Origin: Cytospora piceicola
Lineage: Eukaryota; Ascomycota; Sordariomycetes; Diaporthales; Cytosporaceae
Length of the DNA: 64,000 nucleotides
Direction of reading: 5' to 3'
Assembly: GCA_023375675.1 (NCBI GenBank)
Contig: JALQBC010000033.1
Location: forward strand, 62,001 to 126,000
The notes under the pieces were generated by a model. That model ran no database searches and was not told where the DNA came from. It worked only from the letters and a program-made list of their open reading frames with translations. Below, piece after piece: positions 11,665 through 24,301 of this stretch. The position numbers were made by a program, and so were the translations under genes. Every line of letters begins with the position of its first letter. Within the stretch, counting starts at the first letter, position 1.

Positions 11665-11697
<33 letters not shown>
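11660..11697. repeat. AT dinucleotide microsatellite
   Basis: A run of alternating TA within the copia element, preceded by TACGTATA. A simple repeat, probably secondary to RIP-driven AT enrichment. Confidence 0.8.
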
Positions 11698-11703
<6 letters not shown>

Positions 11704-13259
11704 CGCTTTTTACCTTTACTAAAATACTTACGTTAGCTGTAAAGAAGGTAAATAAGCCTTTTCCGAGCTCTTTTTTAGTTTAAAACTAACTTTAAAAATA
11801 AAGTAAGCTTATTAAGAAAATTCCTTACTTTAACAGTTCTCTTTTTAAACGTTCCTCGGAAGAGTAGTAGGCTTAACGTAAGCTAGCTATTTATATATAT
11901 ACTACTCGTTTTAAGTTTTTAAGCGTTTTTCGTTAATTATTTTAAATAGCTTATTGCTTAAGAGAACGATAACGATAACGGCTTTAACGTTTATTAAAAC
12001 GTCTTTTACGTTAGTTATTTTTACTTTACTTTTACCGGCTATTTAACCGGTATTTACTTTAATTAAGCTAACTCCGGTTATTTTACTTATTACGTTCGGT
12101 ATACTTTAAAGTATAAATATAAGTAGGTCTTTAAGCTTACCGTTTACGTTATTATTAAGCTTATTAAGCTTTTTAAAAAGAGTAATACGATTTTTAAAGC
12201 TATATCTGTTATTTACTATTATATAAAAGTACTACTTAGTAAAGTCGAAAACTAAAAAGATAAGTAAGATAAAAGCGGCTTTTCCGTTTATAATAAGTAA
12301 AAAAGGGAAAAGAAAGAGAAGGAGAACGAAAAAGAGGAGTAGAATAAAGATAAAGATAAAAAACGCGTTACGTTTAAATGTAAGGTAAAAGAGGGCTTAT
12401 ATACTTTAGTTAACTTACTTTTTTAAGTAAAAGTTTATATTTTAAGCTTTATAGTGCTAGTAAAAGGTAATCTTTTTAAAATTAAAAGTCTTTTTCTATA
12501 CTCGCTTTAAATAACTATATAACGTTATAAAGATTTAGTAATACTTTAAAGTACTTAAATTATACTTTTAATAAGTTTTTTATAAGCTTATTAGTTAGTA
12601 TAAGCTCGGTTAATATATACTATATATAAAATAAGCTTTTAATATACTTTTATTTAAGCTATATATTATAAATATTAATATAATAAAGCTTTATAGTTAT
12701 TTTTTTATTAATTTTAACGATTAATTTAATAGTTTACTAATTATTGTTATAAAGGTTTTATAAGCTCTCGATATTAAAAACTAGATTTTAAAACAGCCTT
12801 TTAATCGTTATAAGCTTTTTTACCGTATATATTACGTTTAAAAGCTTTACTTTAATAGTTAACGTAGTTATAGTATCTTATCGAGTAGCTTATTAATAAA
12901 TAAGCTTTTTATAAAGTATTATAGTATACCTGTAAAACGATCGTTTAGATTTTTTATTGTTTATAAAAAAAGTATTTATTATAAAGATAAAGACTTTTTT
13001 TTAATTATTTTTATACCGAATCGAAAGCGTATATAAGCTATAAAGATATAAAATACTTTATTTAATAATATTTAAATATTTTAAGCCGGGATTCGTTAGA
13101 AAGTAAAAAAGTTAAGTAAAAGAAAAGGCTATATTTACTTAGATTATTATAGCCGAGTATAGAAATAATTTAACTTATTTTTAATATATTTTAATCTGCT
13201 TTTTTATCGTTACTTTTTTATATTTTTTAAACGATATAAATAATAAAAAAATACTTAAG

Positions 13260-13490
13260 GATTTCTGTTTTATTAACTTAAAATACTTAATAATCTTTTC
13301 GATATAAGAATTATAAATAAGGTAAATATATCTTACTACTTTATCTTTAATAATATAGACTTTTAAGTACTATTCCGTTATTCTTTAAGCTTTTACTTTG
13401 TATACTTATATAAGTTTATCGATTACTTTATAAGCTTTTTATTAGTTACGTTTATAATAAATTATAAGGTAATCGTTTATATAAAATACT
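13260..13490 (-). pseudogene. Copia reverse transcriptase remnant
   Basis: On the minus strand the frame reads like the copia catalytic region. A YVDD-type motif appears as VYINDYLIIYYKR (D to N by G->A), followed by KAYKVIDKLI, then a phrase like EWYLKVYIIKDK, and SYIEKIIKYF. This order (YxDD, WYLG.RV.RD, SYIEKI) is typical of fungal Ty1/copia reverse transcriptases. Stops (TAA/TAG from CAA, CAG or TGG) interrupt it. It is about 2 kb from the 3' LTR, which agrees with reverse transcriptase and RNase H lying last in copia pol. Confidence 0.75.
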
Positions 13491-15030
13491 ATAATAATAG
13501 TCTTATATTTATTTTAAAAAAGATATTACTTTTTTTTATTAAGTTTTAAATTAAGCTTTTTAAATATAAACGTAAATTCTTTATACTATAGTAATAAAAC
13601 GTTTTATAGTTTATATAGTACGTTTAATAGCTATATATACTTTTTAAGCTTTTTAAAGCTATCCGGGAGCTTATAGTAAACCGGCTTACCTTTAAGTAAA
13701 GCGTTTAAAAAGGCGTTTACTATATCGAACTACTTAATTTTAAAATTAAACTAAGTAGCTATAATAATAGCGATTTAAAATAACCGTATAGCGAACGTAG
13801 CTATATAAGTGCTTTAAAGTATATTAACCGGTTAAAGATCGTTACGTATATATATCTATACTTTCCTGTATTTTAAAAAGCCGTTTTTATTTTATTTATA
13901 TATAAAGACCTATTTAAAAAGAAGTAGCCGGCTATTAATTATATTTTTATTTATCTTTTATTACGTTTTTTTTACGATTAAAGTTTAAAATTCTAAGTAT
14001 ATAGCCTTTATAAAAAGCTCGGCCGTCGGATAATTTTAAAGCTTTTTTTAATTATCCAGTAATAGTTTAATAAGCTTATCTTAATATAAAAGAAAATAAG
14101 CGAGTTTTATACTTTTATAAGCGGTTAAATATTATTATACTACTATAAATAAAACTACGTATAACGTTTTATATACTCGGTTACTTTTATTTAAAACTTT
14201 TTATTAATTAGGTATAAAGGTATTAAAAAGGTTAACTATTTATACTTTTTTAAGACGTTAATTAGTTCGTTTTCGAAGAATATTATTATAAAAGCTTTGT
14301 TATTTTTTAACAGAAGCTTTTATTAGCGTCGACTTACCTTTATTCCTAGTTTTTACTCTACTTATTAAAAGCGCTTAAATCGAGAAAATCTTACTTATTA
14401 TAAACTATTAATATATATTATAATAGTATTACCGGTTATTCTTTTGTTTAACGAAAGAAGTCGTATACTTACGTTCGAAACTTTATTACTTTTATATTAA
14501 AGGTTTTATATACCTTACTTACTATAAGCTAAGTTTTATTAGCCTTTTCTATTTAAAGCGAGTAGCGTACTACTTTCCGTCGCTTTAAATAACAGGTTAG
14601 ATATATTTTTAAAGCTTAATAGTTTTATTAATAGTTGTTTACTTTTTACTTCCGAGCCTTCGAACGATTTATTTAAAAGCTTAGTTTTTAGTAGACGTAT
14701 TATAATAGCCTACTTTTCAGAACTATTAAGGATTCCGAACGTTTTAGTAACTAAAGTTACGTCTATTACCTTATTATCTGTAATCTCGAGTAGTATATTT
14801 ATATACTCGAGTTTAATTAGACTATCGGCTTCTTTCTTTAGCTTATAAAAAAGCTTTTTATTAAAGATAATATTACGTATAGTAATTACTTAATCGATTA
14901 TAAAGACTTAAATTAAGTAGATATTAAATACTTTATAGCTTATTAAATAGCTAATATATATTTTTAGTCGTACTTTAAATAAACGCTTACTATGCTTTAC
15001 TTCTCGGTTTTTAATTAAAAAATATGTTTA

Positions 15031-15035
15031 GTATT
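15031..15035. repeat. Target-site duplication GTATT, left copy (gypsy element)
   Basis: GTATT directly left of the left 239-bp LTR; the partner GTATT is at 26448-26452. Confidence 0.8.
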
Positions 15036-15274
15036 TAATAGTAACGGTACGGTATAGTAGTATATAATAAAGATAGATTCTCTCTTTTCTCTCTCTATAT
15101 AACCGAGTACTCCTATAAACTATATATAAACTTACGAACTTACTGTAAACTTACCTTAAGTTTATTATATAATTACTATACGTTTAACTATACGAATTAC
15201 CGGTAAATATACGATAAATTCGTAAGTACGTTTATAAGTAGGTTCGCTATAAACCTACCGGTAGATATATAATA
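15036..15274 (-). repeat. Gypsy 3' LTR (left copy, 239 bp)
   Basis: Same length as the right copy at 26209-26447. Shared features include a TCTCTC-rich stretch, CCTTAAGTTTA and the inner palindrome TACCGGTA. The differences seen by eye are transitions. Confidence 0.88.
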
Positions 15275-15568
15275 ATTACCTCCGAAAGAAAAAATCTTTA
15301 TCTATAAGAATACAGGTATTATAGTCGTAATTAAATTAATAGTAAGTCTATAGTATAAAGGTAGTTATATTTATAAAATAAAGAGAAAAACCGTTACTAA
15401 TTTATAAAAAAGGTATTATATTTAAATAACGATAGTATCTAAATTATAATACGATAAAATAACCGGTAAAGACTCGGGTAAACTATAGTAGTATATATAG
15501 TAAAAAGAAATAAAAGCTTATAGAAGTACGAGGTATAATTAAGAAAAGAGTATAGTTAACTATAAAAA

Positions 15569-15752
15569 AGAAAAGCGAAAGTAGTTTTTATCCTTAGGTA
15601 TTTACCTTATAGTATTAGTAGACCTATATATACTACCGATACCGCTAAATAAATAAAAAAAGAAAAGTAACGATAGTTTTTATTTTTAAATACCTGCTAT
15701 ATAGCGTCGGTTTACCTATATATACTATCGATACTATAAAAACAGCTATAAA
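15569..15752. repeat. Tandem duplication of about 92 bp inside the gypsy element
   Basis: Two adjacent copies, starting at 15569 and 15661, share the purine start AGAAAAG, a TAGTTTTTAT block and ACCTATATATACTA. They lie about 300 bp inside the 3' LTR of the gypsy element. The copies have diverged, apparently by RIP. Confidence 0.5.
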
Positions 15753-17669
15753 CTAACAGACGTAAAATAATAAATATAAAGACAACTATAAAGTAACGAC
15801 CGAATAATAACTTAACGAAACGTATTTATAATAAACTTAGCGGAATTTTAACTTTTCTTTAGCTAAAAAAGATAGCGAACCGAATAACGCTTTTACGTCT
15901 TTATTAAAAACGTTCTTAATTAACGTCGTAACCTTACTAAATATTAAAACTATAACTTTAATTATATTATAAGCCTTAAAGTACGAATTTATACCGTATA
16001 AGCGACGTTTAAACGTTTTAGTAAACGTATAACCGAGGTTACTAATATAAAAACGTTTTTATTTATAGTAAGTACTTACTTAGTTAATATTACTACCTTT
16101 TTAAAACTTAATTTTAATAAGACCGAAGTTTATTCGGTAACAGAAAAAGTATTTAAATATAAAAGTAACGTTAAAGTATTATATATATAACTCTTTATCG
16201 AGTCTTTAAATACAGTAAATAAAGTTTACTATCTATATAGCGATACCGTATAGTATTATAATACTAGTATTAGTTACGTTAAATAATAAAACGACGTAAA
16301 GCTTTTAACCGTTTATTTAAATATAAACGCTAGTTTTAAGCTTATAGCCTGCCTCGATAATATATATAATAAACATAGTAGTATTAAACTCGGTAAACGT
16401 CTTAAGCTTATTACTTTTATATATATCGTCGATAATAGTAATAAGATATATCGAGCGTTTATATTCTATAAAAAGCGAATCTACCTTAAACTTATCCGAT
16501 TTACAAACCGTAATAAACAAACTATTATTAATAGTATAACGCTTTCTACTTATAAAAAAGCTTTTAGTAAGGTTAAACTAAAAGCTATATACTAATTCTT
16601 TTTTAATATTATTTTCTATAAAGATAAAAGCGGTAGATAAGCCTTTTCGGCCCGATAACTATAAGTTTTATAATAAGCGTCCGGGAGTTAACTACGCTTT
16701 AAGCTCTTTAAAAGCGTTTATAATAACCTCGGCGTAAGTAATAATATTAGATATAAAGCTATAATATTTCTTTTTAGTCTTTTACTATTCCTTTATAATA
16801 GTATAACCGGTATTTATAAGCTCGATACTTAAAAACTATAAGCTTATAATAGTATACTATATTATAACTAAGTTTGTTTTATTAATAATAAAGTTACCTA
16901 CGCTTTAAACGAATTAGCCTCTTTTATTATAGCGGATATATTTATTACACTTATAAGATAAGGTAGATAAAAGCGTAAGAAAACTATAAGCGAATAGGTT
17001 TAAACCTTTTTAAGCCGATATTATAAAAGAATTTAATAAATATACTAAGTTAGTTTTTTTATATTTATTTATAAGCAGATTTATCGTTTAGCCTACGTAG
17101 CCGTTTTATATATTAAGATAAAGTTTTTATCTGCGGTATAATATACTATTATAGTTAACTTATATAAGAATAAAATATTAACTAAAGTATTACTAAGCTT
17201 TATAATAGGTAATCTTATAGCTAATCGGATACGTTAAAAGCTTTAAAAGCGGTATATATATATTAAACTTTACTTTTTAGTCGGTAAAGTTAGTATATCT
17301 TTTATCGATTACTTCTTATCGAAAATATATCCGCTCGGCTATATAATAATATAAATAAGTATTAAATTAGATATTAGTAACAGATATTTTAATAAATACC
17401 GCCGATTCTCTTTTATATAGGTAAAGCTTTTATTTATATCTGTTAAGGTTTAGTATATCCCGATATAAAGCCTTATAAACCTTTATCGAGTATTCTTTTA
17501 TACAGTTTTTCTATAAGTATAAACGACTAAGGTTATAAAAGGTAAGGTATAATACTAAGTAAAACTCTAGTATTTTAAGGTATTTATAAAATATTCGGTT
17601 ACTAATATTTTATATAAGTTTTTTTAATTTAGTATATATACTTAACGGTAAATATAAAGCGAGTTCGAT

Positions 17670-17677
17670 ATAATAGT
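17670..17677. repeat. 8-bp target-site duplication ATAATAGT, left copy (MITE)
   Basis: ATAATAGT immediately before CAGAGTT; an identical octamer follows AACTCTG at 18170-18177. Confidence 0.8.
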
Positions 17678-18169
17678 CAGAGTTGTGAAATATATGCAAA
17701 TACAAAAATACAAATACAAAATACAAAAATACAAATACAGAAGGTCGGAAATAAATACAAATACAAATATAGAGGGTCGGAAATAAATACAAATACAAAT
17801 ACGTATTTTGTATTTTTATATTTGTATTTTGTATTTCTAATATAAAAATACAAAAATATAAAAATATATACTTATATAAATATAAATATAAAATTAAATA
17901 AAATAGATATTAATATACTTTAAGAACTTTTATAATAATAACTATAATACTTAATAATATAATAGTTATTTATACCTTTATATAGTTCTTTATTATTTTA
18001 TATAGTGTATTTGTATTTCTGTATTAGAAATATAAAAATACAAAATACAGAGGTTTAGAAATAAATACAAATACAAATACAGAAGTCTAGAAATACAAAT
18101 ACAAAATACATGTATTTTTGTATTTTCAAAAATACAAATACAAAATACAAAAATACAGTTATAACTCTG
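17678..18169. mobile_element. hAT-type MITE built of AAATAC-like repeats
   Basis: The 492-bp segment begins CAGAGTT and ends AACTCTG, a 7-bp terminal inverted repeat fitting the CAGNG consensus of hAT transposons. It is flanked by an 8-bp duplication, the hAT size. The body is made almost wholly of AAATACAAATAC-type units and their inverse (GTATTTGTATTT), so the two halves are largely self-complementary. It has no coding capacity and would depend on a transposase in trans. Unlike its surroundings it keeps many CA dinucleotides, so it escaped RIP or arrived after it. Confidence 0.75.
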
Positions 18170-18177
18170 ATAATAGT
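18170..18177. repeat. 8-bp target-site duplication ATAATAGT, right copy (MITE)
   Basis: Identical to 17670-17677; the pair flanks the hAT-type MITE. Confidence 0.8.
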
Positions 18178-21089
18178 TCTAAATTATATAAAATAGTAAG
18201 TAAATAATAACTTTAAGGTAAGTTCTTAAGTAGAATACTTCGTGTAATAGTTAAGCTAACGATATAATATTTTAAAAGTAAGCTTTAACGAAAGGAACGA
18301 AATAAAGAAAAGTAGTAGATAGTATAAAAAAGAAAGTTTAAATTAATAGTCAGTCGGTAAATAGGTTTTTTTTATTATCGTTTATTATCTAATATTAACG
18401 TAAATATATTTAATCTTTATTACTCGGTAACCTTTTATAAACGTTAAATATTATTTCTCGACTTTAGCGTTAACGTTACCGGCCGATCTACCGGTTATCT
18501 GTTAGGTAGTCTTCTTTTTAGCCGGGGCTACGGTATTTAAATAACTATTTTTCCGGGTTTTAGTTACTTTATAAGCGGTTCCCTTTTTATTACTAATTAA
18601 ATATATAGCTTTTCTATCTTTTTTTATCTTATCTCGAATTCTTAAATTATTTTATTAACGTTTAAAGTATTTTATAATATCTATACGTTAAAATAACTAA
18701 AGTACTCGGTCTATTTTATAAGATGCTTAATATATAGCTGCTTATAACTATACTTCCGCTTATATTTAGCTATAATATATTATAACTTATAATATCTAAA
18801 AGCTTTACTATACCTTTACGTTTTATTATTATCTACTTTTATAGGCTTTATAGCTAATAGATTTTACTTATATAAGTTAAACTATAACGGCTTACTTAAA
18901 AATAAATAAATTATAGATAATACTAAGTAGATATTTATATATAGAGCTATTTTAAGCTTATATATTAGTTTATCTATCTTATATATAACTTAAAACGGTT
19001 TTATATATTACTAAGAATACTTTCGGGCTAGATTTTTAAGTAACGTATAGCTATAATAAAGTTCGATAAAAACCTAGTTATTTAAAATAAACTTATACTA
19101 ATAATACTTTTTATTATACTATAGTTTTATAGCTATTTAAACCTTAGTAATTATAAGTTACGCTTTCTTTTAAAATATATCTTAAATTAACGCCGGAATA
19201 TTTTCTCTTAGTTAGCTTATTCCGATAAGATTAAATCTATATAAAAGCTAGTTAGCGAAGTATTTTATAACCTTATTATAAGCGTTATTTAAGTTAAACT
19301 ATAGTATTAGAATAATATCGGTCTATTCGACTTTAAAATATATTATAGTAAATATCCGGATAACTAATTTTACTATTTTATTCTTACTTTCGGATTAGCT
19401 ATCGGTCTATAAGTACTAAGCGGTTAAATAAGCTAGCTTAGTGTTTAAACCGGACTATAAGCCTTATTAAAAGTCCGAGAAGAACTTAAAATCTTTATTA
19501 AAAATAATATACTATAAGATACCTTAATTATACAGATATAATATATATAATAATATATATACTTAATCTACGACTATATATACGGTATTATTAAGGATAA
19601 TAATAGTTACTTTACTATACTTATTTATAATCGAAAGAAAAGCGTCGAAAAAAGGTATTCTAAAGATTACTTACGAAGTATTAGTAGTTAAAATATCGGG
19701 TAGAGCTATTATAAAGTCTATAGTAATAGTATAAAACGGAATTAATAACGAAAAAATAAGCTATATTTTATTTAGTAACTACTGATTTTTATTACGATTT
19801 ATTATATAAACCGAATAATACTTAATATATTCGAAAACCTTCCGATAGTAATTCTTAATTATAAACCGGTCGGTAAAGTTATATTAGACTTTATCTTTAC
19901 TAAAATAGTGTTTAACGTTATAAGTTTTAACGATAAGATCTATAGCTACTTTTATTAAAATATAAAGGCGTTATTTACTTAATAACTTTACGAGATATAA
20001 AAGTCTATCTATATTTAACTTAAATAGTACGTTTACTTTTATCTAATTACTTTACAGTTACTAAATAATATTAGTTTAACTAATATATTCTTAGTATCTT
20101 ATAATAATACGATTTTTAAACGCTTAGTCGATAAAGATCTCGAATATATTATATAAAGCAGTATCTTCTTATAATTTACCGAATATACCTTTATCCTTTA
20201 TAAACGGCTAACTTATCAGTAGCTTAAAGATAGTATTTACTAATATATTAGTTACTTTCGGAATATAATAAACGTTTAAATTATACTAATTTAAGTATTC
20301 TAACGTAAGAATAAGCTTTATATTTATCTTAGTTTTATTTACTATATCGAAAGATATTTATTTAACGATACTAACAGTAGTAACGTAATTTATAAAGATA
20401 TATATAAGTTATTTATAGTTTAAATGAATAACTATATAAAGTTTATAAATTAGCTATACTAAATAAATAACTTTAAGTTCGGTTAGCTAGTATTTACGTT
20501 TAACTATATTAATAGTTTTATTTAAATACTATAGTAAACAGATTTAAGTATAAGGTATAAATAACTTCCGGTTTTATTTAAAATTATCGTTTAACTAAAA
20601 AATAATACTTAAAAATCTAATTTCTTTCGAAGTATTTAACTAAATAAATAACGGCTTATCCGGGTTTTAATAAAATAAAACGTTTTTACTTATTAAAGCC
20701 GACTTAAAATCGTTAAAGGAATATACTTTTTTATAGATAGGCTTAAAAGAAGTCTAATAAATATAATTCTTCTAAACGTTACCTTTCGGAAGTTTCTTAT
20801 CTTTTTGTCTTTTAGTAAATATTTAAGTCTTTTATCTTTATAATAAATCGATACGTTTAATATACTGTAATATAAGATAGTAAAGATAACCGGTAAAGCT
20901 AATAAACTTTTCGAGTTATTATAATATAGTAAAGAACTATAACTAAGTAATAGTTTTAACTTAGTTTAAAGTATTATATATACTTAGTCTGTTAACCTTA
21001 AATTTAAGTAACTTTATTAAAAGATATCCGATAAAAAACTTTTTAACTAATAAAGATATATAACGCTTTATAAATAGTATAAATAACTA

Positions 21090-21200
21090 TCTTAAATACT
21101 TTATATACTTTTCGGTAATATTAGAAAAGATAATAATATTATCGATAAACGTTATAGTAAAGTATTTAAATAGCCGAAGTATATAGTTTATATATCGTTA
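21090..21200 (-). pseudogene. Gypsy reverse transcriptase remnant
   Basis: On the minus strand the frame gives a stop (from CAG/CAA), then RYINYIL, RLFKYFTITF, IDNIIIFS and TEKYIKYLR. This is the order of Ty3/gypsy reverse transcriptase FQRYIN...L..(F/Y)(V/I)DDI(L/I)IFS...EEH..H(V/L)R. The second catalytic Asp has become Asn, as a G->A change would do. The direction fixes the element on the minus strand, with its 5' LTR at 26209-26447. Confidence 0.78.
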
Positions 21201-23988
21201 AATATATACCGGTAAGTTATAAAATCTTATAGATACGACTTTTAGCTGTTTTTAACTGCAGTAACTAACTAAAGTAAACTATTCGTAATATAATAAGTAT
21301 ACTTAAAACTAATAAAAAAACGAGCTTATATCGATAATAATAAAAAAAGACTTACTATAGATATTCTTAAAAACGTTTAACTAAAAAGGTAACAGATATA
21401 TATCGGGAATAATTATCTTATTAAAAGTACAAAGGTTTATAACTATACGTCTTTTACGCTTACTTTTTACTATTTTCTATATTATAAAAATAAGTAAACC
21501 GAATAAAGTAAACTAAGTAACTTACTCGGTATAACCTTATTTATAAAAACTATTTATTATACTATTAATAATTTTCTAGTCCTTTTTACTAAAATAGTAT
21601 AATCGTTACGATATTTTCTAATTTTACTAGCCTTTAACTAAAAAAACTTATATTTATTTACTTTTAAATATTCGAATATTTAAAGTATTTTTAAATATAT
21701 ATATAAACTTATATATAAAACAGTATACCTTCGATATAAACTTAAGCGAATACCGGTATATATATACGTTGTTTAATAGCTTTATTTTAAGTAGGTTTTT
21801 AATATAAGTAATACTAAGTTTTCTATTTAAGCGAAGATATTTACGTATTTTTACGTCTATCTTATTTAAAGACGACTTATTCGGGATAAATTCCTTAATA
21901 CTAACAAGTTATTTAACATTATTTAAAACGTTTAACACGCTAATAAGGTTAAACTTAAAAAATAAATTAATAATTATATCTTATATAAATAGCTCGAAGT
22001 AATAAAAAGGTAATTAATTATAATCTAATAAAGTTTAAATAATACTTTTTTATCTTATACGTTTTATATATTTTTCGGAGACAGGTTTAAGTATATTTAA
22101 ATAAGTGTTTTTATTAATTTTTAAAGGAAAAGACAATTAATTTATAGCTATTACGCTGTAAGAGTTTTAACTAATTAAAATATTTATCTAACTTTCTTAC
22201 TTTAACTTAAATAAAAAAGATTTAGTTTTCCTATAAGTAGCTTAATAATAAGTATAATACAGCTTAATCGTAATAGAATTACGGTAATAAAGACAGCTTT
22301 TACCTTATAAGTATATAAAACAGTTTTAATAAAAACCGATACTTTTATTCGTATACTATTAAAATAATTAAACGATATACTAACTACTAAGTTAAAAATA
22401 TTTACCTAATATAGTACTATAAATTCTTATTTTATTAACAGTTTTACGTTTAAACGTTTAAATATTTACGCTTTTATCTTTACTAATAAAATAATAAACG
22501 AACTGTTTAAAATAACTTAATAAAAAATATTAAACTCGGCTTAGCTAAAGGCATTTATTTTACCTATCCTTTAAAAATTAGCTCGGACTTTCTAGTTTAC
22601 TTTAGTATTAGGTATTAAGTTTAGTATCGCTTAAAAGATCGTATATTTAAAAGCCTTAGTATTATAATAAGCCTTAAAACTATAACCGGTTAAAGAGCTA
22701 CGCGCTTTAATATAAACGTATATATAACTATAACCTTTATAGAACGATACTTAAAGCAGTATATTAAAGTTTAAAACAAGACTTTTCTATCCTATCGTAT
22801 TATAGTATATTTTAACGCTATTATAATAATAGTAATATTTAACAAAACGTAGCTTAGATAAGAAAATATAGCTATATTCGATATAACAGAGATCGTTTAG
22901 ATAAAACAGATATCTTTTATAGTAAATACCGTTATTTAATAGTTTTAAAATAAATAGTTTTATATTAAAGTTATATATATCGACGTTTTTAACTATTATA
23001 TATCTATTATTCGAAGGTCTTTTTTCGTCGGCAGGTTAGTTATCTTTTAAGCTTATCTGTTTATTAATATCGTCCGGTAGTTCGTTTATTATAATAAACG
23101 TTATTTTTTCGTTAACCGGATAAAAGCTATTTTATATTAGCTTCTCTTTATAAGCGGTGTTATATTAAAGGGTACTATCGTTTACATTAAAAAGTTAAAC
23201 GTCTTTTACTATTACGTTACTTTTATTATTTAAATAAGTAAAACGTCGGAAACTCTTAAGCTAATTATAACGCTTTTATAGATAATATTATTTAAAAGGA
23301 CTTTAGTCTATAGTATTAATTAGTAGCCGTAGTGTTAGCTTAAGTAGTAACAGGTTATAAGTAGCCTACTATTAGTCTTAAACGGCCTTTTATATTTTAA
23401 TTAGCTGTTTTTACTACTCGGGTAATAACTTCTAATAATCGCCTAAATTAAGCTATAAAGGCTATTTTAGTATTTAAGCCTAAAGTAAAGCTTATTTAAA
23501 CCGTTAAAAGTTAAAACAGTTAAATAATAAAATTAGTTATTAAAAGCCGGCTTTTTATAGCTAAGAATAAATAAGCTAAAGCTAATATTATAATAGCTTA
23601 AGTCGACGTCTATCTATAACAGGCTATTATAGCCCGGTATAAATAAATATAGCCTTCTTTTCGAATATATATTAAGTTTCTTACTTAACTTTAAGCTTAT
23701 ATTCGAAGTCTCGAGAGTTAGCGTTATACTCGAGGCGATTAAAATAATAAGCGACTATCTGTTTATCGATATAGTCTTATATATTTCAAGTAATAAAACT
23801 ATCCGGCTATTCGGCTAAAACAGTAAAATAATAGATATACTAAGTAAAGTTTAAAATATTCCTATTATTTTAAGTATTACGTTATATATATCGAAAGCTA
23901 TTTAAAATTCTGTCGGCTATATTATAAAGTATATTAAAGTTTATAATAAAGTATTCTTTTTACTTTATCTATATATCGAGGTAAATAA

Positions 23989-24301
23989 TTAATGACGCGG
24001 TGGCCAGTGGTACCAGACCCACCAACCCCACGTCGGTGTCTTTTAAAAGGCATCTCGAGTGCTCGTTTTGATCACTCTTTTTACTTAGAAAAAAAAACAA
24101 CACACAACGAAGTTTTACTGCCTATACTTATCCTGACGTGATCAGACCTAAACCTTGTCCCTTTCGTCTCTCTGCCTTTGTTTCTGTAGCCGACGGTCGT
24201 TCGAGAGTGTAGGCCTTCGGGCTTACTCTTGATCAACCTTGACGCAGCGAGGCCGGTGGCTTTTGGTCCTTTGTGAGGGTCGCTCGCCTCTGCGACATTA
24301 A
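23989..24301. repeat. TTAA duplication flanking the solo LTR
   Basis: TTAA at 23989-23992 and again at 24298-24301, directly outside the ends of the GC-rich insert. A fifth matching base is not present, so a 4-bp duplication is the reading. Confidence 0.6.
23993..24297 (-). mobile_element. Solo LTR, GC-rich and not RIPped
   Basis: A sharply bounded 305-bp island of ordinary base composition inside the AT-rich gypsy element. It begins TGACGCGG and ends GCGACA on the plus strand; on the minus strand it runs TGTCGC...GCGTCA, with the TG...CA ends of an LTR and a short inverted terminus. No second copy or internal region is seen here, so it is a solo LTR left by recombination or a short stand-alone element. 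Full CA, TG and CG content shows it was not RIPped. Orientation follows the TGTCGC start and is tentative. Confidence 0.65.

Noticed and set aside
16317..16520. Short minus-strand ORF of 67 aa in the AT-rich block
   Set aside because: Inside RIPped gypsy sequence with no motif; probably a chance gap between stops.
17610..17798. Minus-strand ORF of low-complexity Tyr/Phe/Val repeats
   Set aside because: Translation of the MITE's AAATAC words, not a gene.
17690..18160. CRISPR-like array of AAATAC repeats
   Set aside because: Units are 6-12 bp with no spacers, lie in a eukaryotic genome, and sit inside inverted ends with an 8-bp duplication.
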